From: Bacillus safensis FO-36b | Lineage (GTDB): Bacteria > Bacillota > Bacilli > Bacillales > Bacillaceae | Direction: 5' to 3' | DNA length: 64,000 bases | Assembly (NCBI RefSeq): GCF_000691165.1 | Contig: NZ_ASJD01000002.1 | Span: 372,001 to 436,000, forward strand | Shown here: positions 34,908 through 47,421 of the stretch, in pieces | How positions within the stretch are numbered: position 1 is the stretch's first letter | Layout: each line of letters begins with the position of its first letter | Program-made: the position numbers and the translations under genes | Notes under the pieces: model-generated | Told to the model about the DNA's origin: nothing | The model's database searches: none | What the model saw: the letters and a program-made list of their open reading frames with translations, nothing else

Positions 34908-34944
34908 GGAAAACTATGGCAAACGAGAGACGATCCCGCCTGCC
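34908..34944 (-). terminator. Terminator-like hairpin after the transaldolase gene
   Basis: On the minus strand GGCAGGCGGGA and TCTCGTTTGCC pair imperfectly, followed by ATAGTTTTCC. Confidence 0.45.
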
Positions 34945-34952
34945 ACAATTAT

Positions 34953-35606
<654 letters not shown>

Positions 35607-35657
35607 CTATCAATAAATTGTCTGAAATGTAAATTTGATTGCGCTTTCTCAAGATAT

Positions 35658-35688
35658 GGAGAAAACCGCCTGTGACTCAGGCGGCTTT
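35658..35688 (-). terminator. fbaA terminator
   Basis: On the minus strand GCCGCCTG, AGTCA, CAGGCGGT then TTTTCTCC. It lies 15 bp after the fbaA stop. Confidence 0.85.
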
Positions 35689-35702
35689 CGGTTCTCATCA
35701 AA

Positions 35703-36560
35703 TTATGCTTGGTTAGAAGAACCAAATTCGCGCATTTTGCCGATAACAGTCGCTTTAATTGCGTCACGAGCTGGTCCAAGATATTTACGTGGATCATACT
35801 CTTCTGTTTTTGCAGCAAGTGTTTCGCGTACTGCTTTCGCAGAAGCAATTTGGTTTTCAGTGTTTACATTGATTTTTGCTGTACCAAGTGAAATTGCACG
35901 CTTGATGTCAGCAGTTGGGATACCTGTTCCGCCGTGAAGAACAAGTGGAAGACCAGTTGTTTTACCAATTTCTTCCATTTCAGCGAAACCAAGGTTTGGT
36001 TCACCTTTGTACGGACCATGTACTGAACCTAATGCAGGTGCAAGGCAGTCGATACCAGTGCGTTCTACAAGCTCTTGGCACTCTTTTGGATCAGCATAAA
36101 TAACGCCTTCAGCGATGACGTCATCTTCTTGCCCACCAACAGTTCCAAGTTCAGCTTCTACAGACACACCATGGAAATGTGCAAGTTCAACGACTTTCGC
36201 AGTTGTTTCCACATTCTCATCGAATGGGTGGTGAGAAGCATCGATCATGACAGAAGTAAATCCTGCATGAATCGCTTTTGCACAAGATTCAAAGCTTGAA
36301 CCGTGATCTAAATGAATCGCAACAGGGACTGTTACATTATATTCTTCGATTAACGCTTTAACCATTGCGACAACTGTTTTGAAGCCGCCCATGTAGCGTC
36401 CTGCTCCTTCAGATACTCCTAAGATAACAGGAGATTTCTCTTCTTCAGCAGCTTGTAAAATCGCTTGCGTGAATTCTAAGTTATTTAAGTTAAACTGTCC
36501 AACAGCGTAACCTTTTTCCTTTGCGTCTTTCAACATTTCTGTCATTGAAACTAAAGGCAT
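35703..36560 (-). CDS. fbaA: Class II fructose-bisphosphate aldolase
   Basis: 285 residues. Zinc-dependent aldolase of glycolysis. Metal-site histidines in [12 protein letters not shown], the [13 protein letters not shown] segment and [11 protein letters not shown]- and C-terminal signatures intact. GGGAGG before ATG 36560. Between spo0F and tal as in B. subtilis. Confidence 0.97.
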   Translation of the reverse strand: MPLVSMTEMLKDAKEKGYAVGQFNLNNLEFTQAILQAAEEEKSPVILGVSEGAGRYMGGFKTVVAMVKALIEEYNVTVPVAIHLDHGSSFESCAKAIHAGFTSVMIDASHHPFDENVETTAKVVELAHFHGVSVEAELGTVGGQEDDVIAEGVIYADPKECQELVERTGIDCLAPALGSVHGPYKGEPNLGFAEMEEIGKTTGLPLVLHGGTGIPTADIKRAISLGTAKINVNTENQIASAKAVRETLAAKTEEYDPRKYLGPARDAIKATVIGKMREFGSSNQA

Positions 36561-36738
36561 GATGAAAAATCCTCCCTATGTAGCTAATTTGCTTGCTAAA
36601 AAAAGCTCTCCACCCTAGCATGACCAGAATTTCTCGCCATATGTAAACTTTCAAAGTCAGATCGCTTTCTTCTTCCTTTCTAGGATACCAATTATTCGAC
36701 AAATCGGCAACAGAATGACTCGATTCAATCATTTCCAT

Positions 36739-37113
36739 CTAGCCATTTGTTTCAAGCGGCAGGTATTCTTTGACAGCATCTCGGATTTCATCAATATCAA
36801 AAGGTTTAGCGAAGTGCGTCAATGCACCGAGTTCTTTGGATTCTTGGATCATATCTAATTCGCCATAGGCTGTCATAATAATGACACGGATGTCTTCATC
36901 AATTAATTTCATCCGTTTTAAAATTTCGATACCATCCATTCCGGGGATTTTCATATCAAGCAGGACAAGGTTCGGTCTATGGTTTTTCACAATATCTAAT
37001 GCCTGTAGTCCATTGGCAGCTTGGAAGGTTTGATAGCCTTCTTTATGAAACACTTCATTCAATAATATTCTAATACCGTACTGATCATCGACAATTAAAA
37101 TTTTCTCATTCAT
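36739..37113 (-). CDS. spo0F: Sporulation phosphorelay response regulator Spo0F
   Basis: 124 residues, a single receiver domain without output domain. It takes phosphate from the Kin kinases and passes it to Spo0B. Phospho-acceptor D53 (D54 in B. subtilis, whose protein has one more N-terminal Met) in [11 protein letters not shown], acidic pair in VDDQYGIR, switch T in [10 protein letters not shown] and K103 in FAKPFD. Divergent from ywjG. A Spo0A-box-like site is upstream. Confidence 0.97.
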   Translation of the reverse strand: MNEKILIVDDQYGIRILLNEVFHKEGYQTFQAANGLQALDIVKNHRPNLVLLDMKIPGMDGIEILKRMKLIDEDIRVIIMTAYGELDMIQESKELGALTHFAKPFDIDEIRDAVKEYLPLETNG

Positions 37114-37195
37114 CTGTTACACCCCATTGCTTTCATTTTTCGCCATAAAAAGAGCTGTTGTTAAATAATTCTGTTTGATTTTCACATTTCCTTTA

Positions 37196-37219
37196 ATTAT
37201 AATAGTTTACTTTACGACA
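37196..37219 (-). promoter_or_regulatory. spo0F promoter region with a Spo0A-box-like site
   Basis: On the minus strand TGTCGTA (37213-37219; 0A box TGTCGAA with one mismatch) lies just upstream of TATAAT (37196-37201). No good -35 hexamer is present, which is typical for an activated promoter. spo0F is under Spo0A control in B. subtilis. Confidence 0.45.
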
Positions 37220-37293
37220 TTTTCTGAGCATTTTTCCTAATATTCTCTTTATATTCTATTATAAAATGATCTGACCGAAGGAGGAAATGAGTC

Positions 37294-37824
37294 TTGTTAA
37301 AAATTTTTACGACCCAGTTATCAGGTATTTTTTCACGTATTGGAGAAAAACAGGCTGAAGCGATTGAGGACGGTGCACGCCTTCTTGCACAGGCTGTTGT
37401 CAGTGGACATGCCGTTTATTTTCACGGAAAGAATGAACTGGCTGCTGTCGCCCTAGAGGCATCTGAAAGCAAGGAGCCGTTTCCAGGTGCGAAGGTGCTG
37501 CCGCTCGATCAAAAGGAGCGCAGCTTACTTCATCCAAGTGACAGGGTGCTGCTATTTTATTCAGACCCAGAAGATCAAGAAATTCAATCTCTTGCAAAAG
37601 AACTGCACGAACAAGGTACGCCCGTTGTTGGTGTAGGGCCGGCACAAAAGGAGCCGTCTACGATTGAAGAGCATTGTGATGTCCACATTGATTTCCAGCT
37701 CAAGAAACCTCTTGTGCCCGCTGAAGATGGGACAAGGTTTGGTTATCCTGCTTTAATGACCTGCTTATACGTCTACCACGCTCTATCGTTTACTGTGAAG
37801 GAAATCATCGAGGAATATGAATAA
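37294..37824 (+). CDS. ywjG: YwjG, DUF2529 family protein
   Basis: 176 residues from TTG 37294 with AAGGAGG 9 bases upstream; an out-of-frame ATG at 37287 lies closer but opens nothing. Sequence resembles a sugar-isomerase (SIS)-like Rossmann domain (HAVYFHGKNELAAVALEA, DRVLLFYSDPEDQEI, GTPVVGVG). Function unknown. Conserved beside spo0F and convergent with pyrG. Confidence 0.85.
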   Translation: MLKIFTTQLSGIFSRIGEKQAEAIEDGARLLAQAVVSGHAVYFHGKNELAAVALEASESKEPFPGAKVLPLDQKERSLLHPSDRVLLFYSDPEDQEIQSLAKELHEQGTPVVGVGPAQKEPSTIEEHCDVHIDFQLKKPLVPAEDGTRFGYPALMTCLYVYHALSFTVKEIIEEYE

Positions 37825-37825
37825 A

Positions 37826-37862
37826 AAAACTGCCGAGAAGTGATATTCCCGGCAGTTTTTTG
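37826..37862. terminator. Bidirectional terminator between ywjG and pyrG
   Basis: CTGCCGAGAA and TTCCCGGCAG pair with one mismatch, flanked by seven A and seven T. Confidence 0.88.
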
Positions 37863-37864
37863 TT

Positions 37865-39544
<1,680 letters not shown>

Positions 39545-39554
39545 CTAAATCTCT

Positions 39555-39596
39555 TGAAAAATAAGAAAGCTCCCTTTCAAATAAATGAAAGGGAGC
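39555..39596 (-). terminator. pyrG attenuator terminator
   Basis: On the minus strand GCTCCCTTTC and GAAAGGGAGC (39587-39596 and 39569-39578) are perfect arms around an 8-nt loop, followed by TTTCTTATTTTTC. It lies in the leader, about 40-75 nt after the transcript start and before the gene. The pyrimidine-rich first arm is what a 5' poly-G extension would pair with when CTP is low. Confidence 0.85.
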
Positions 39597-39631
39597 GTAA
39601 ATGAACGTATCTTTACGTACTCTTTTTTAGA

Positions 39632-39673
39632 GAGCCCAAAATACATACTACATAGTTCGCTCTCGAAAGTCAA
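39632..39673 (-). promoter_or_regulatory. pyrG promoter with GGGCTC start (reiterative-transcription control)
   Basis: On the minus strand TTGACT (39668-39673), 17 bp, TAGTAT (39645-39650), then 7 bp to GGGCTC (start at 39637). This is the start known from B. subtilis pyrG: at low CTP, G residues are added by slippage before C4, and the poly-G end blocks the terminator downstream. Confidence 0.85.
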
Positions 39674-39711
39674 GACGGTTTTGTCCTGTTTTGAAGACCG
39701 GTTTGAGAGGG

Positions 39712-40251
39712 TTATTTGTCTTCCTCATCATCGTCTAAATCGTCTTCATCAATCTCCGTTAAGCCGTCATCATCTTCATCGTCATCTTCGTCGAAATCTT
39801 CAAGATCTTCTTCAATTTCTTCATCATCGTCTAGGTCGAGATCATCGTCGTCTTCAACAAGGTCAAGGTCTTCTTCAAGCTCGTCGATTTCTTCTTCCTC
39901 TTCGATCTCATCGAAGTCGTCTTCAACGACAGCTGCTTTTGATTTTTTCTTTTTCGCTTTTGTTTTCACAGCTGGCTGAACTTCTTCTTCGATTTGATCA
40001 ACTGGATACCAGCTGCGAAGTCCCCATCTCTGATCACCTAACGAAATAAAGCGGCCATCTATATTTAAGTCTGTATAAAATTGAGCAAGTCGATCATCAA
40101 GATCGGATTTTTGTATTCCTTGCAAACGGATAATTTCATCTATTAACTCGGAAAACGTAATTGGTGTTTTGCTGTCTCTGAAAATTTCATAAGCAAGTTC
40201 AACTAAAGACATTTGTTTGAGCTGTTCCTGTGAGTATTCTTTCAAACTCAA
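39712..40251 (-). CDS. rpoE: RNA polymerase delta subunit
   Basis: 179 residues. N-terminal HARE-HTH domain (about 1-90: SLVELAYEIFRDSKTPITFSEL, AQFYTDLNIDGRFISLGDQRWGLRSW) binds the polymerase; a short lysine-rich stretch (KTKAKKKKSKAA) and then a disordered tail of almost only Asp and Glu to the end. Delta speeds RNA release and recycling and sharpens response to the initiating nucleotide. Confidence 0.96.
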   Translation of the reverse strand: MSLKEYSQEQLKQMSLVELAYEIFRDSKTPITFSELIDEIIRLQGIQKSDLDDRLAQFYTDLNIDGRFISLGDQRWGLRSWYPVDQIEEEVQPAVKTKAKKKKSKAAVVEDDFDEIEEEEEIDELEEDLDLVEDDDDLDLDDDEEIEEDLEDFDEDDDEDDDGLTEIDEDDLDDDEEDK

Positions 40252-40467
40252 GGTCAGACACTCCCTTTCTATTACATGTATGTATCCATTTATCAGTGAA
40301 ATAATAAGTATTTATACCTTATTCTTACGACAAACCATACCTCTCATTATAAACAAATTAGGGGAGTTTATGCCACCTTTATTGATGTTAATTTTTGATT
40401 TTTCTCACGGGGAGCACCTAGAGTGGGTACGGCATGCTTTTTGTCGTTCAGTTTTTTCTCGTCTGTT

Positions 40468-40665
40468 TTAAAATGGGATGTTCTGAATGAGTGAGACAAC
40501 GACAGGAATCGTGAATAACATTCCAGCAGACATGAGTACGATTAGTTTTCTCCGGCTGTTTTCTTTTTCTTCCTGCTTTTTTGGAGATTTCGAAAGCTCC
40601 GCGGACACCATGATCCAGATCACCATCGTGACGATTGCCAAAATGCCCATAAATGTTGAGTTCAT
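40468..40665 (-). CDS. Small two-helix membrane protein
   Basis: 65 residues from ATG 40665, third of three consecutive ATG codons and the one 8 bases from GGAGG. Two hydrophobic helices (FMGILAIVTMVIWIMVSAEL and LIVLMSAGMLFTIPVVVSLI) separated by a basic, acidic loop (SKSPKKQEEKENSRRKL). No family recognised. It stands alone between rpoE and the fad operon. Confidence 0.65.
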   Translation of the reverse strand: MNSTFMGILAIVTMVIWIMVSAELSKSPKKQEEKENSRRKLIVLMSAGMLFTIPVVVSLIQNIPF

Positions 40666-40765
40666 CATCATAACCTCCATATTGATATTTTCCCTAATTT
40701 TAACATATCATGATGATATGGATGAACATTAACAATACGCTTACGTTTGAAAACTGCATGACGAA

Positions 40766-40798
40766 CGAAAACAGACCGCCTCACGTTCAGGCGGTCTA
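40766..40798 (-). terminator. Terminator of the fad operon
   Basis: On the minus strand AGACCGCC and GGCGGTCT pair around a 9-nt loop, followed by GTTTTCG. It is 11 bp after the acdA stop. Confidence 0.75.
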
Positions 40799-40808
40799 TG
40801 CTTGTTTT

Positions 40809-41951
40809 CTACATATCTAGCAGTTTCCTTGAGATGACCAGGCGCTGGATTTCCTGAGTTCCTTCATAAATTTGAGTGATTTTCGCATCACGCATGTATC
40901 GTTCGACTGGGTAATCCTTTGTGTAGCCGTACCCGCCGAAGATTTGAACCGCCTCTGTCGTCACCTTCATCGCTGTATCACCAGCAAAGAGCTTGGACAT
41001 GGCTGATTCCTTCCCATACGGGAGGCCTTTCGTTTCGAGCCATGCCGCCTGGTAAGTAAGCAGCCTTGATGCTTCAATCGCTGTGGCCATATCAGCCAGT
41101 TTAAAGGCGATCCCTTGCTGCTGAATGATTGGTTTGCCAAATTGTTTACGCTCCTTGGCATAATCAACCGCCGCATCAAGAGCACCTTGCGCAATCCCAA
41201 CCGCCTGTGCAGCAATGCCGTTTCTGCCGCCATCGAGTGTCATCATGGCTATTTTGAACCCTTCTCCTTCTAGACCGAGCCGGTTCCTTTCATGAATTCG
41301 GCAATCTTCAAATCGAATTTCAGTTGTTGGCGATGAACGTATGCCCAGTTTGCTTTCCTTTTTGCCAACAGAAAAACCAGGTGTCTCTTTTTCTACAATA
41401 AAAGCAGTTGTATTTCGAGACGAAGCTTCTTGGTCTGTGACGGCAAACACAATATAATAATCTGCAATGCCTCCATTTGTAATAAAAATTTTCGCCCCGT
41501 TCAGGACGTATTCACTGCCTGCCTTGACGGCCGTTGTCTTCATTCCGCCGGCATCTGAACCAGAACCGCTCTCAGTGAGCGCGTATGCTCCTATCTTCTG
41601 CCCTTTTGCAAGCGGCTTTAAGTAGTTCTCTTTTTGTTCCTTTGTTCCGAATGTATAGATTGGCCATGAAGCAAGAGATGTATGAGCGGAAAGGGTGACA
41701 CCTGTAGAGGCGCACACTCTTGAAAGCTCCTCAACTGCTATGACGTAGGCTAAATAGTCACTGCCAATTCCGCCCACGTCTTCCGGCCAAGGAATACCCG
41801 TTAAACCGAGCTCCGCCATTTTGCGGAAAATAGATGGATCATATGTCTCTGTTTCGTCTCGTTCTGCTGCTGTTGGCTCCACTTCATTTTTCGCAAAGTC
41901 TCTCACCATTTTTTGAATCATTTCATGTTCATCACTTAATTGGAACTGCAT
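40809..41951 (-). CDS. acdA: Acyl-CoA dehydrogenase AcdA
   Basis: 380 residues. FAD enzyme that introduces the first double bond in beta-oxidation. Motifs: [19 protein letters not shown] (FAD/substrate side), [15 protein letters not shown], the adenine-side [23 protein letters not shown] and the catalytic glutamate in [10 protein letters not shown]. Last gene of the FadR-type operon, 16 bp after the other dehydrogenase. Confidence 0.93.
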   Translation of the reverse strand: MQFQLSDEHEMIQKMVRDFAKNEVEPTAAERDETETYDPSIFRKMAELGLTGIPWPEDVGGIGSDYLAYVIAVEELSRVCASTGVTLSAHTSLASWPIYTFGTKEQKENYLKPLAKGQKIGAYALTESGSGSDAGGMKTTAVKAGSEYVLNGAKIFITNGGIADYYIVFAVTDQEASSRNTTAFIVEKETPGFSVGKKESKLGIRSSPTTEIRFEDCRIHERNRLGLEGEGFKIAMMTLDGGRNGIAAQAVGIAQGALDAAVDYAKERKQFGKPIIQQQGIAFKLADMATAIEASRLLTYQAAWLETKGLPYGKESAMSKLFAGDTAMKVTTEAVQIFGGYGYTKDYPVERYMRDAKITQIYEGTQEIQRLVISRKLLDM

Positions 41952-41967
41952 CGTGAGCCACCTCGTT

Positions 41968-43080
41968 TCATATTAGCTGTTTACAGATGACCAGCCTTTG
42001 AATTTCACTTGTTCCTTCATAGATTTCACAAATTTTCGCATCACGAAAGTAACGTTCTGCTTGATAAAGATTCGTATAACCATCCATACCTAGCAAATGG
42101 AGCGCTTCTGTACTGATCTCCACCGCCGTTTTTGACGCAAATAGCTTTGCCATTGATGCTTCCTTTGTGACCGGTCGATTTGCCTCTTTGAAAGAAGCCG
42201 CTTGATAGACGAGCAGTTTTGCCGCCTCAAGCTTCGCCGCCAAATCGCCCAGCCGAATGGTTGTTTCAAGACCTGCTGGATGCTGCTTTAAATAGACCAC
42301 TGCCTCGGTTAAAGCGGCTTCTGCAATGCCAAGGCTTTGAGCCGCAATTCCGATTCTCCCTGCATTTAAGCTGGACATGGCAATTTGAAAGCCCTCTCCT
42401 TCTGCACCGAGCAGCTGATCTTTTGTAATCCGCACGCCATCAAAATGAAGCGTGACTGTTTTTGAACCGTGCAGTCCCATCTTTTTCTCATCTTTTCCAA
42501 TCGTAAATCCCGGCGTATCTTTCTCGACAATGAACGCCGATATATTTTTTCTCGCAGAAGCCGGATCGGTCACCGCAAAGACAAGATACAGTTCTGCTTC
42601 TCCGCCGCTTGTGATAAAGATTTTCGTCCCATTTAATACATAATCGCCGCCCATCCGCTCTGCTCTTAACTGAATACTGGAGGCATCTGATCCAGCCTTT
42701 GGTTCAGTCAAACAAAAGGCGCCCAACTTCTTCCCGGATGCAAGCGGCGGCACATAAGTTTCTTTTTGTTCCTTCGTTCCAAAAGTCAAAATAGGCATCG
42801 TCACAACAGATGTATGAACGGACACAATGACACCGATGGTCGCACTCACTTTCGATAATTCATGGATTGCAATGATATACGTTGTAAAATCTGCTCCTAA
42901 GCCTTGATACGAAGCTGGTATTGGAATCCCTAGATAGCCTTGCCGCCCCATTTCACTTAAAAGGGTGTTTGGAAACCGGCCTTGTTCCATGGCTTCTACT
43001 TCAGGGAATATACGCTGGCGTGCAAATTCTGCTGTCTGTTCTCTCCAGAGACGCTGTTTATCCGTAAGCAAAACATCCAT
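41968..43080 (-). CDS. Acyl-CoA dehydrogenase, second paralogue (MmgC-like)
   Basis: 370 residues from ATG 43080, preceded by GGGGGAG; the longer frame to 43236 overlaps the previous gene and has no site. Same family as Acd[55 protein letters not shown] and the catalytic Glu in [10 protein letters not shown]. It diverges clearly from AcdA, so different chain-length preference is likely. Encoded 11 bp after the hydroxyacyl-CoA dehydrogenase. Confidence 0.9.
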   Translation of the reverse strand: MDVLLTDKQRLWREQTAEFARQRIFPEVEAMEQGRFPNTLLSEMGRQGYLGIPIPASYQGLGADFTTYIIAIHELSKVSATIGVIVSVHTSVVTMPILTFGTKEQKETYVPPLASGKKLGAFCLTEPKAGSDASSIQLRAERMGGDYVLNGTKIFITSGGEAELYLVFAVTDPASARKNISAFIVEKDTPGFTIGKDEKKMGLHGSKTVTLHFDGVRITKDQLLGAEGEGFQIAMSSLNAGRIGIAAQSLGIAEAALTEAVVYLKQHPAGLETTIRLGDLAAKLEAAKLLVYQAASFKEANRPVTKEASMAKLFASKTAVEISTEALHLLGMDGYTNLYQAERYFRDAKICEIYEGTSEIQRLVICKQLI

Positions 43081-43091
43081 CTTGACTCCCC

Positions 43092-43955
43092 CTATGAGTG
43101 GTCGTGGTATGTGTAAAAACCTCTCTTTGTCTTTTTGCCCAGCCAGCCTGCATTCACGTATTTTTTCAAAAGAGGACAAGGTCGATATTTGCTGTCTCCA
43201 AGTCCCTCGTGAAGGGTATTCATAATAAATAAACATGTATCCAGTCCGATGAAATCAGCTAGACGAAGCGGTCCCATTGGATGATTCATCCCAAGTGTCA
43301 TCACGCCATCAATGCTTTCTGCATCTGCTACGCCTTCATACAGGGTGTAAATGGCTTCATTGATCATTGGCATCAATATGCGGTTTGATACAAACCCCGG
43401 GAAGTCTTCCACTTCAATTGGGGTTTTGTTTAATGTCTTCGCTGTTTCATAAACAACTTGATATGTTTCATCACTCGTTTGCAGCGCTCGAATGACTTCA
43501 ACCAGTTTCATGACAGGAACCGGATTCATAAAATGCATGCCAATCACTTTCTCCGGTCTGCTCGTCACAGCTGCTAATTCTGTGATCGACAAGGAAGACG
43601 TGTTTGTCGCAAATATTGCCTCAGCCTCTGCAAATTGATCAAGTGTTTCAAAGATTTGTTTTTTCACACTCATTTGTTCTGATGCGACTTCTATGACTAA
43701 GTGAGCCTGCTGTACGTCTTTTAAATCTGTGGAAACGGCAAGCCGCTGCGTAATATCTCGGACTGCCTGATGTGCCAGCTTTCCTTTTTCTGCGCGCTTC
43801 GTCAGTTGTTTGGTCATGGAGGAGATCGCTCGATGAATCTGCTTTTCTGATGCATCATGGAGCAGAACTGTATAGCCTGACTGAGCAAACACTTGAGCAA
43901 TGCCTGATCCCATTTGACCGGCTCCAACGACCATAACGGTCTCTTCTATACTCAT
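43092..43955 (-). CDS. 3-hydroxyacyl-CoA (3-hydroxybutyryl-CoA) dehydrogenase, MmgB-like
   Basis: 287 residues from ATG 43955 (TTG 43958 directly before). NAD-binding VVGAGQMGSGIAQVFA, catalytic histidine in GMHFMNPVPVMKLVEVI, and the DFPGFVSNRILMPMINEA domain junction. Oxidises L-3-hydroxyacyl-CoA. Its start codon overlaps the thiolase stop as TGATG, so the two are translationally coupled. Confidence 0.93.
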   Translation of the reverse strand: MSIEETVMVVGAGQMGSGIAQVFAQSGYTVLLHDASEKQIHRAISSMTKQLTKRAEKGKLAHQAVRDITQRLAVSTDLKDVQQAHLVIEVASEQMSVKKQIFETLDQFAEAEAIFATNTSSLSITELAAVTSRPEKVIGMHFMNPVPVMKLVEVIRALQTSDETYQVVYETAKTLNKTPIEVEDFPGFVSNRILMPMINEAIYTLYEGVADAESIDGVMTLGMNHPMGPLRLADFIGLDTCLFIMNTLHEGLGDSKYRPCPLLKKYVNAGWLGKKTKRGFYTYHDHS

Positions 43956-45148
43956 CAATAAACGCCCCCCTTTTCATCTACCTTTATCATGATGGCGTCT
44001 CCTTGACCGCCTCCGCTGCAAATCGCCGCAATGCCAATGCCTCCGCCTCTTTGTCTTAATGCATGAATCAATGTCAATATCACGCGTGTTCCGCTTGCCC
44101 CAATCGGATGACCGAGCGCGACAGCCCCTCCGTTGATATTCATTTTCCGCCGGTCGATCCCAGTTATTTTTTCACATGCCAGAGCCACAGCTGAAAAGGC
44201 CTCATTGATTTCAAACAAATCAATATCCTCTAGGCGCTTTCCTGTTTTCTTTAAAAGCTTCTCGATAGCAAAGGCTGGTGTTTTCGGAAAATCCTTTGCC
44301 TCTACAGCAACCTGAGCATGACCGAGAACGACTGCCATTGGCTTTACGTCATGCCGTGCAGCATACGTGTCTTTCATTAAAAGGAGCGCACTTGCACCAT
44401 CATTGACACCTGGTGCATTTCCAGCAGTGATGGTACCCTTCTGATCAAAAACAGGCATGAGCTTTGACAGCCGTTCATATGACGTATCACGCCGCGGAGA
44501 TTCATCTTCTGTAATCAGCCGTTCTCCCGTTTTTGTTTTGACGGTGACGGGGGCGATTTCATGTTGAAAAAAGCCGTTTTTTTGCGCTTCGATGGCCCGT
44601 TCATGACTTCTGAGTGCCCACAGATCCTGCTCTTCGCGCGTGATGCCGAGCTCCTTTGCAGCCACACTTCCATACTCACCCATATGAACGCCTGTAAACG
44701 AACAGGTCAATCCATCTAAAATCATCGCATCTTGTACTGCACCATCACCCATTTTGTAGCCCCATCGCGCTTTTTTTAGCAGATAAGGAGCGTGAGACAT
44801 GGATTCCATACCGCCCGCTGCGATGACCTCAGCATCTCCGGCTCGAATGATTTGATCTGCTGCGGTCACACTGCGCATGCCTGAAGCACAGACTTTATTG
44901 ATGGTTTGTGTTGGAACAGACCAAGGAAGATCAGCATATCTTGCTGCTTGCCTTGAAGGAATCTGTCCTTGCCCTCCTTGTAAAACACTTCCCATGATGA
45001 CTTCATCTATTTCATGAGAACCCGAAACTCTTTCCAGTGCAGCCTTGATCGCTATACCGCCTAGTTCTGCGGCAGTCAAACCACTGAGAGCGCCGCCTAG
45101 TTTCCCAAATGGTGTTCTTGCTCCAGATACAATGACCGTCGTACTCAT
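43955..45148 (-). CDS. Acetyl-CoA C-acetyltransferase (thiolase), MmgA-like
   Basis: 397 residues from ATG 45148 with GGGGAGGGG upstream. Nucleophile cysteine in INKVCASGMRSV, C-terminal GHPIGASGTRV and the second active cysteine in AAICSGGGQGDA. Cleaves 3-ketoacyl-CoA in beta-oxidation or condenses acetyl-CoA. Follows fadF by 103 bp. Confidence 0.93.
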   Translation of the reverse strand: MSTTVIVSGARTPFGKLGGALSGLTAAELGGIAIKAALERVSGSHEIDEVIMGSVLQGGQGQIPSRQAARYADLPWSVPTQTINKVCASGMRSVTAADQIIRAGDAEVIAAGGMESMSHAPYLLKKARWGYKMGDGAVQDAMILDGLTCSFTGVHMGEYGSVAAKELGITREEQDLWALRSHERAIEAQKNGFFQHEIAPVTVKTKTGERLITEDESPRRDTSYERLSKLMPVFDQKGTITAGNAPGVNDGASALLLMKDTYAARHDVKPMAVVLGHAQVAVEAKDFPKTPAFAIEKLLKKTGKRLEDIDLFEINEAFSAVALACEKITGIDRRKMNINGGAVALGHPIGASGTRVILTLIHALRQRGGGIGIAAICSGGGQGDAIMIKVDEKGGVY

Positions 45149-45251
45149 ATATGCCCCTCCCCGTTTGTTACCGCTTACATATGATTTAGGCAGCTGATGA
45201 AACAGCGCCATGGATAAGCCGATGAACATCCTATTCATCGGCCTGTCATGT

Positions 45252-47363
45252 TTACGACACTTGCTTTCCAGGCTCACCAAACACTGATTTTTCAAGAAGT
45301 TCGGCGACATCAAATGTGCCTACCTGTTCCTCTACTTCCTTCGCCTTCGTCCCATCTCCCAGCATCGTTAAGCAATAAGGACACCCTGAGCTGATGATGG
45401 ACGGCTGGACCTGTAACGCCTGCTCCGTTCGTGCAGTGTTAATCCGGGTACCCGTCTCTTCTTCCATCCACATTAAGCCCCCGCCTGCTCCGCAGCACAT
45501 ACCAGTTTCACGGTTGCGTTCCATTTCTTTCAGCGTCACACCTGGAATGGCTTTTAAAATGTCTCTTGGCGGGTCGTACACTTCGTTATATCTGCCTAGG
45601 TAGCAAGAGTCGTGGAAGGTAATCACTTCGTTCACTTCATGTACAGGTGTTATTTTCCCTTCTTTCACTAACTCTGCCAGTAATTCTGTATGATGGTATA
45701 CTTCTGCCTCAAGTCCGAAGTCTGGGTATTCATTTTTAAATAAGTTATAGGCGTGTGGATCAATCGTGACGATCTTTGTGACGCCGTTTTTCTGGAATTC
45801 TTCAATGTTTTTTGCAGCAAGCTCTTGGAATAAAAATTCGTTTCCGAGTCTTCTTGGCGTATCGCCTGAGTTTTTCTCTTTATTGCCTAGGATGGCAAAG
45901 GATACTCCCGCTTCATTGAGGAGCTTTGCAAAAGCAAGTGCAATCTTTTGGCTTCGATTGTCATATGCCCCCATTGAACCAACCCAGAATAAATAATCAA
46001 AGCTTTGATCTGCTTTTTTCAACTCTTTCACTGTTGGCACATGCACATCTTCTCTCAGTTCACGCCAATTTTCTCTTTCTTTCCGGTTCAATCCCCACGG
46101 GTTCCCTTGGCGCTCAATGCTTGTCATGGCACGCTGTGCATCCGCGTCCATTTTTCCTTCGGTCAGCACAAGATATCTGCGCATATCAATAATCTTGTCG
46201 ACATGTTCATTCATGACAGGGCATTGGTCTTCACAGTTTCGGCATGTCGTACATGCCCAGATCTCTTCTTCTGTAATGACCTCTCCAATAAGAGAAGGAT
46301 GATTTATCGAGCTGGCAGCCGACTCTTCCGCACCTGCTCCTCTCGCCTGCAGTGCCAGCTGGTTTCCTGTTGTCTGCTTGAAGGCAAGCTGCGGGACCCA
46401 AGGTGTTTTTGATGTAATGGCGGCCCCTTTATTGGTTAAATGATCTCTTAACCTTAAAATCAAATCCATTGGAGACAGCATCTTCCCTGTCCCTGTTGCC
46501 GGGCACATATTCGTGCAGCGCCCGCATTCCACACAGGCGTAAAGATCGATGAGCTGAGACTGACGGAAGTCTTCAATTTTTCCTACACCGAAGGTCTCTT
46601 GTGACTCATCTTCAAAATCAATTTTTTGCAGCTTGCCTGGCGGGTCTAATCTGCTGACAAATACGTTCACAGGCCCTGCAATCAGATGGGCGTGCTTTGA
46701 CTGAGGAACGTATACTAAGAATGTCAGCAAAATAAGAAGATGCACCCACCATGCGGCATAAAAAACAATCGCAGCCGCAAGAGGTGAAATTCCGCCCAGC
46801 AAGAAGGCAATACCAGAAGCGATTGGCTCAGTTGGTGATAGAGAGTGTCCATGCCAGATGATGTTCATGCCGTTCCCAAGTAAGACTGTCAGCATTAAGC
46901 CGCCAATAAATAAAAGCACTAGTCCCGATTTGAAGCCTCGTTTTAAACGGACAAGCTTTTCCACGTATCTTCTATGGAAAGCCCATACAACGGCCACTAA
47001 AATGAGAAGTGTGACCACCTCTTGGAAAAACGTAAAGACCCCGTACACCGGACCTAAAGGAAGCCCGCTGTCTGGAATAAGCCCCTTCAGAATAAAATCA
47101 AGGGCTCCGAACTGTACGAGGATAAATCCGTAGAAAAACAGCACATGAATGATGCCGCTCTTCTTGTCCTTTAACAGCTTCTTTTGCCCAAATACATTGA
47201 CCCAAACACGCTCTAAGCGTTTCTTCATGTCTTGTTGAAACTCTTCTTTTTTACCAAGACGAATATACGCCGCTCGTGTTCGAATGAGATAAACAAACAA
47301 ATACACAGCGTAAGCGGTCACCGCCGCAAATGCGATCAAGTTGATGATTAAAAGGCTATTCAT
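45252..47363 (-). CDS. fadF: FadF, iron-sulfur membrane oxidoreductase of fatty-acid oxidation
   Basis: 703 residues from ATG 47363 with AAGGGGGAG upstream. N-terminal membrane domain with about six helices (residues 1-240, NarI/DsrM-like), then two 4Fe-4S clusters (CVECGRCTNMCP and CTTCRNCEDQCP) and two CCG domains (HDSCYLGRYN, GMCCGAGGGLMW, SSGCPYC). Most likely passes electrons from acyl-CoA dehydrogenases or ETF to the quinone pool. First gene of the operon under FadR. Confidence 0.92.
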   Translation of the reverse strand: MNSLLIINLIAFAAVTAYAVYLFVYLIRTRAAYIRLGKKEEFQQDMKKRLERVWVNVFGQKKLLKDKKSGIIHVLFFYGFILVQFGALDFILKGLIPDSGLPLGPVYGVFTFFQEVVTLLILVAVVWAFHRRYVEKLVRLKRGFKSGLVLLFIGGLMLTVLLGNGMNIIWHGHSLSPTEPIASGIAFLLGGISPLAAAIVFYAAWWVHLLILLTFLVYVPQSKHAHLIAGPVNVFVSRLDPPGKLQKIDFEDESQETFGVGKIEDFRQSQLIDLYACVECGRCTNMCPATGTGKMLSPMDLILRLRDHLTNKGAAITSKTPWVPQLAFKQTTGNQLALQARGAGAEESAASSINHPSLIGEVITEEEIWACTTCRNCEDQCPVMNEHVDKIIDMRRYLVLTEGKMDADAQRAMTSIERQGNPWGLNRKERENWRELREDVHVPTVKELKKADQSFDYLFWVGSMGAYDNRSQKIALAFAKLLNEAGVSFAILGNKEKNSGDTPRRLGNEFLFQELAAKNIEEFQKNGVTKIVTIDPHAYNLFKNEYPDFGLEAEVYHHTELLAELVKEGKITPVHEVNEVITFHDSCYLGRYNEVYDPPRDILKAIPGVTLKEMERNRETGMCCGAGGGLMWMEEETGTRINTARTEQALQVQPSIISSGCPYCLTMLGDGTKAKEVEEQVGTFDVAELLEKSVFGEPGKQVS

Positions 47364-47421
47364 CTTGCTCCCCCTTTCATTCCCCAAAACCCTCTTTGTT
47401 CCGTTTCCATGTTGTACCTCT

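Noticed and set aside
39716-39979. Plus-strand frame of 87 codons, almost all serine
   Set aside because: It is the exact antisense of the Asp/Glu-rich tail of rpoE; no ribosome-binding site.
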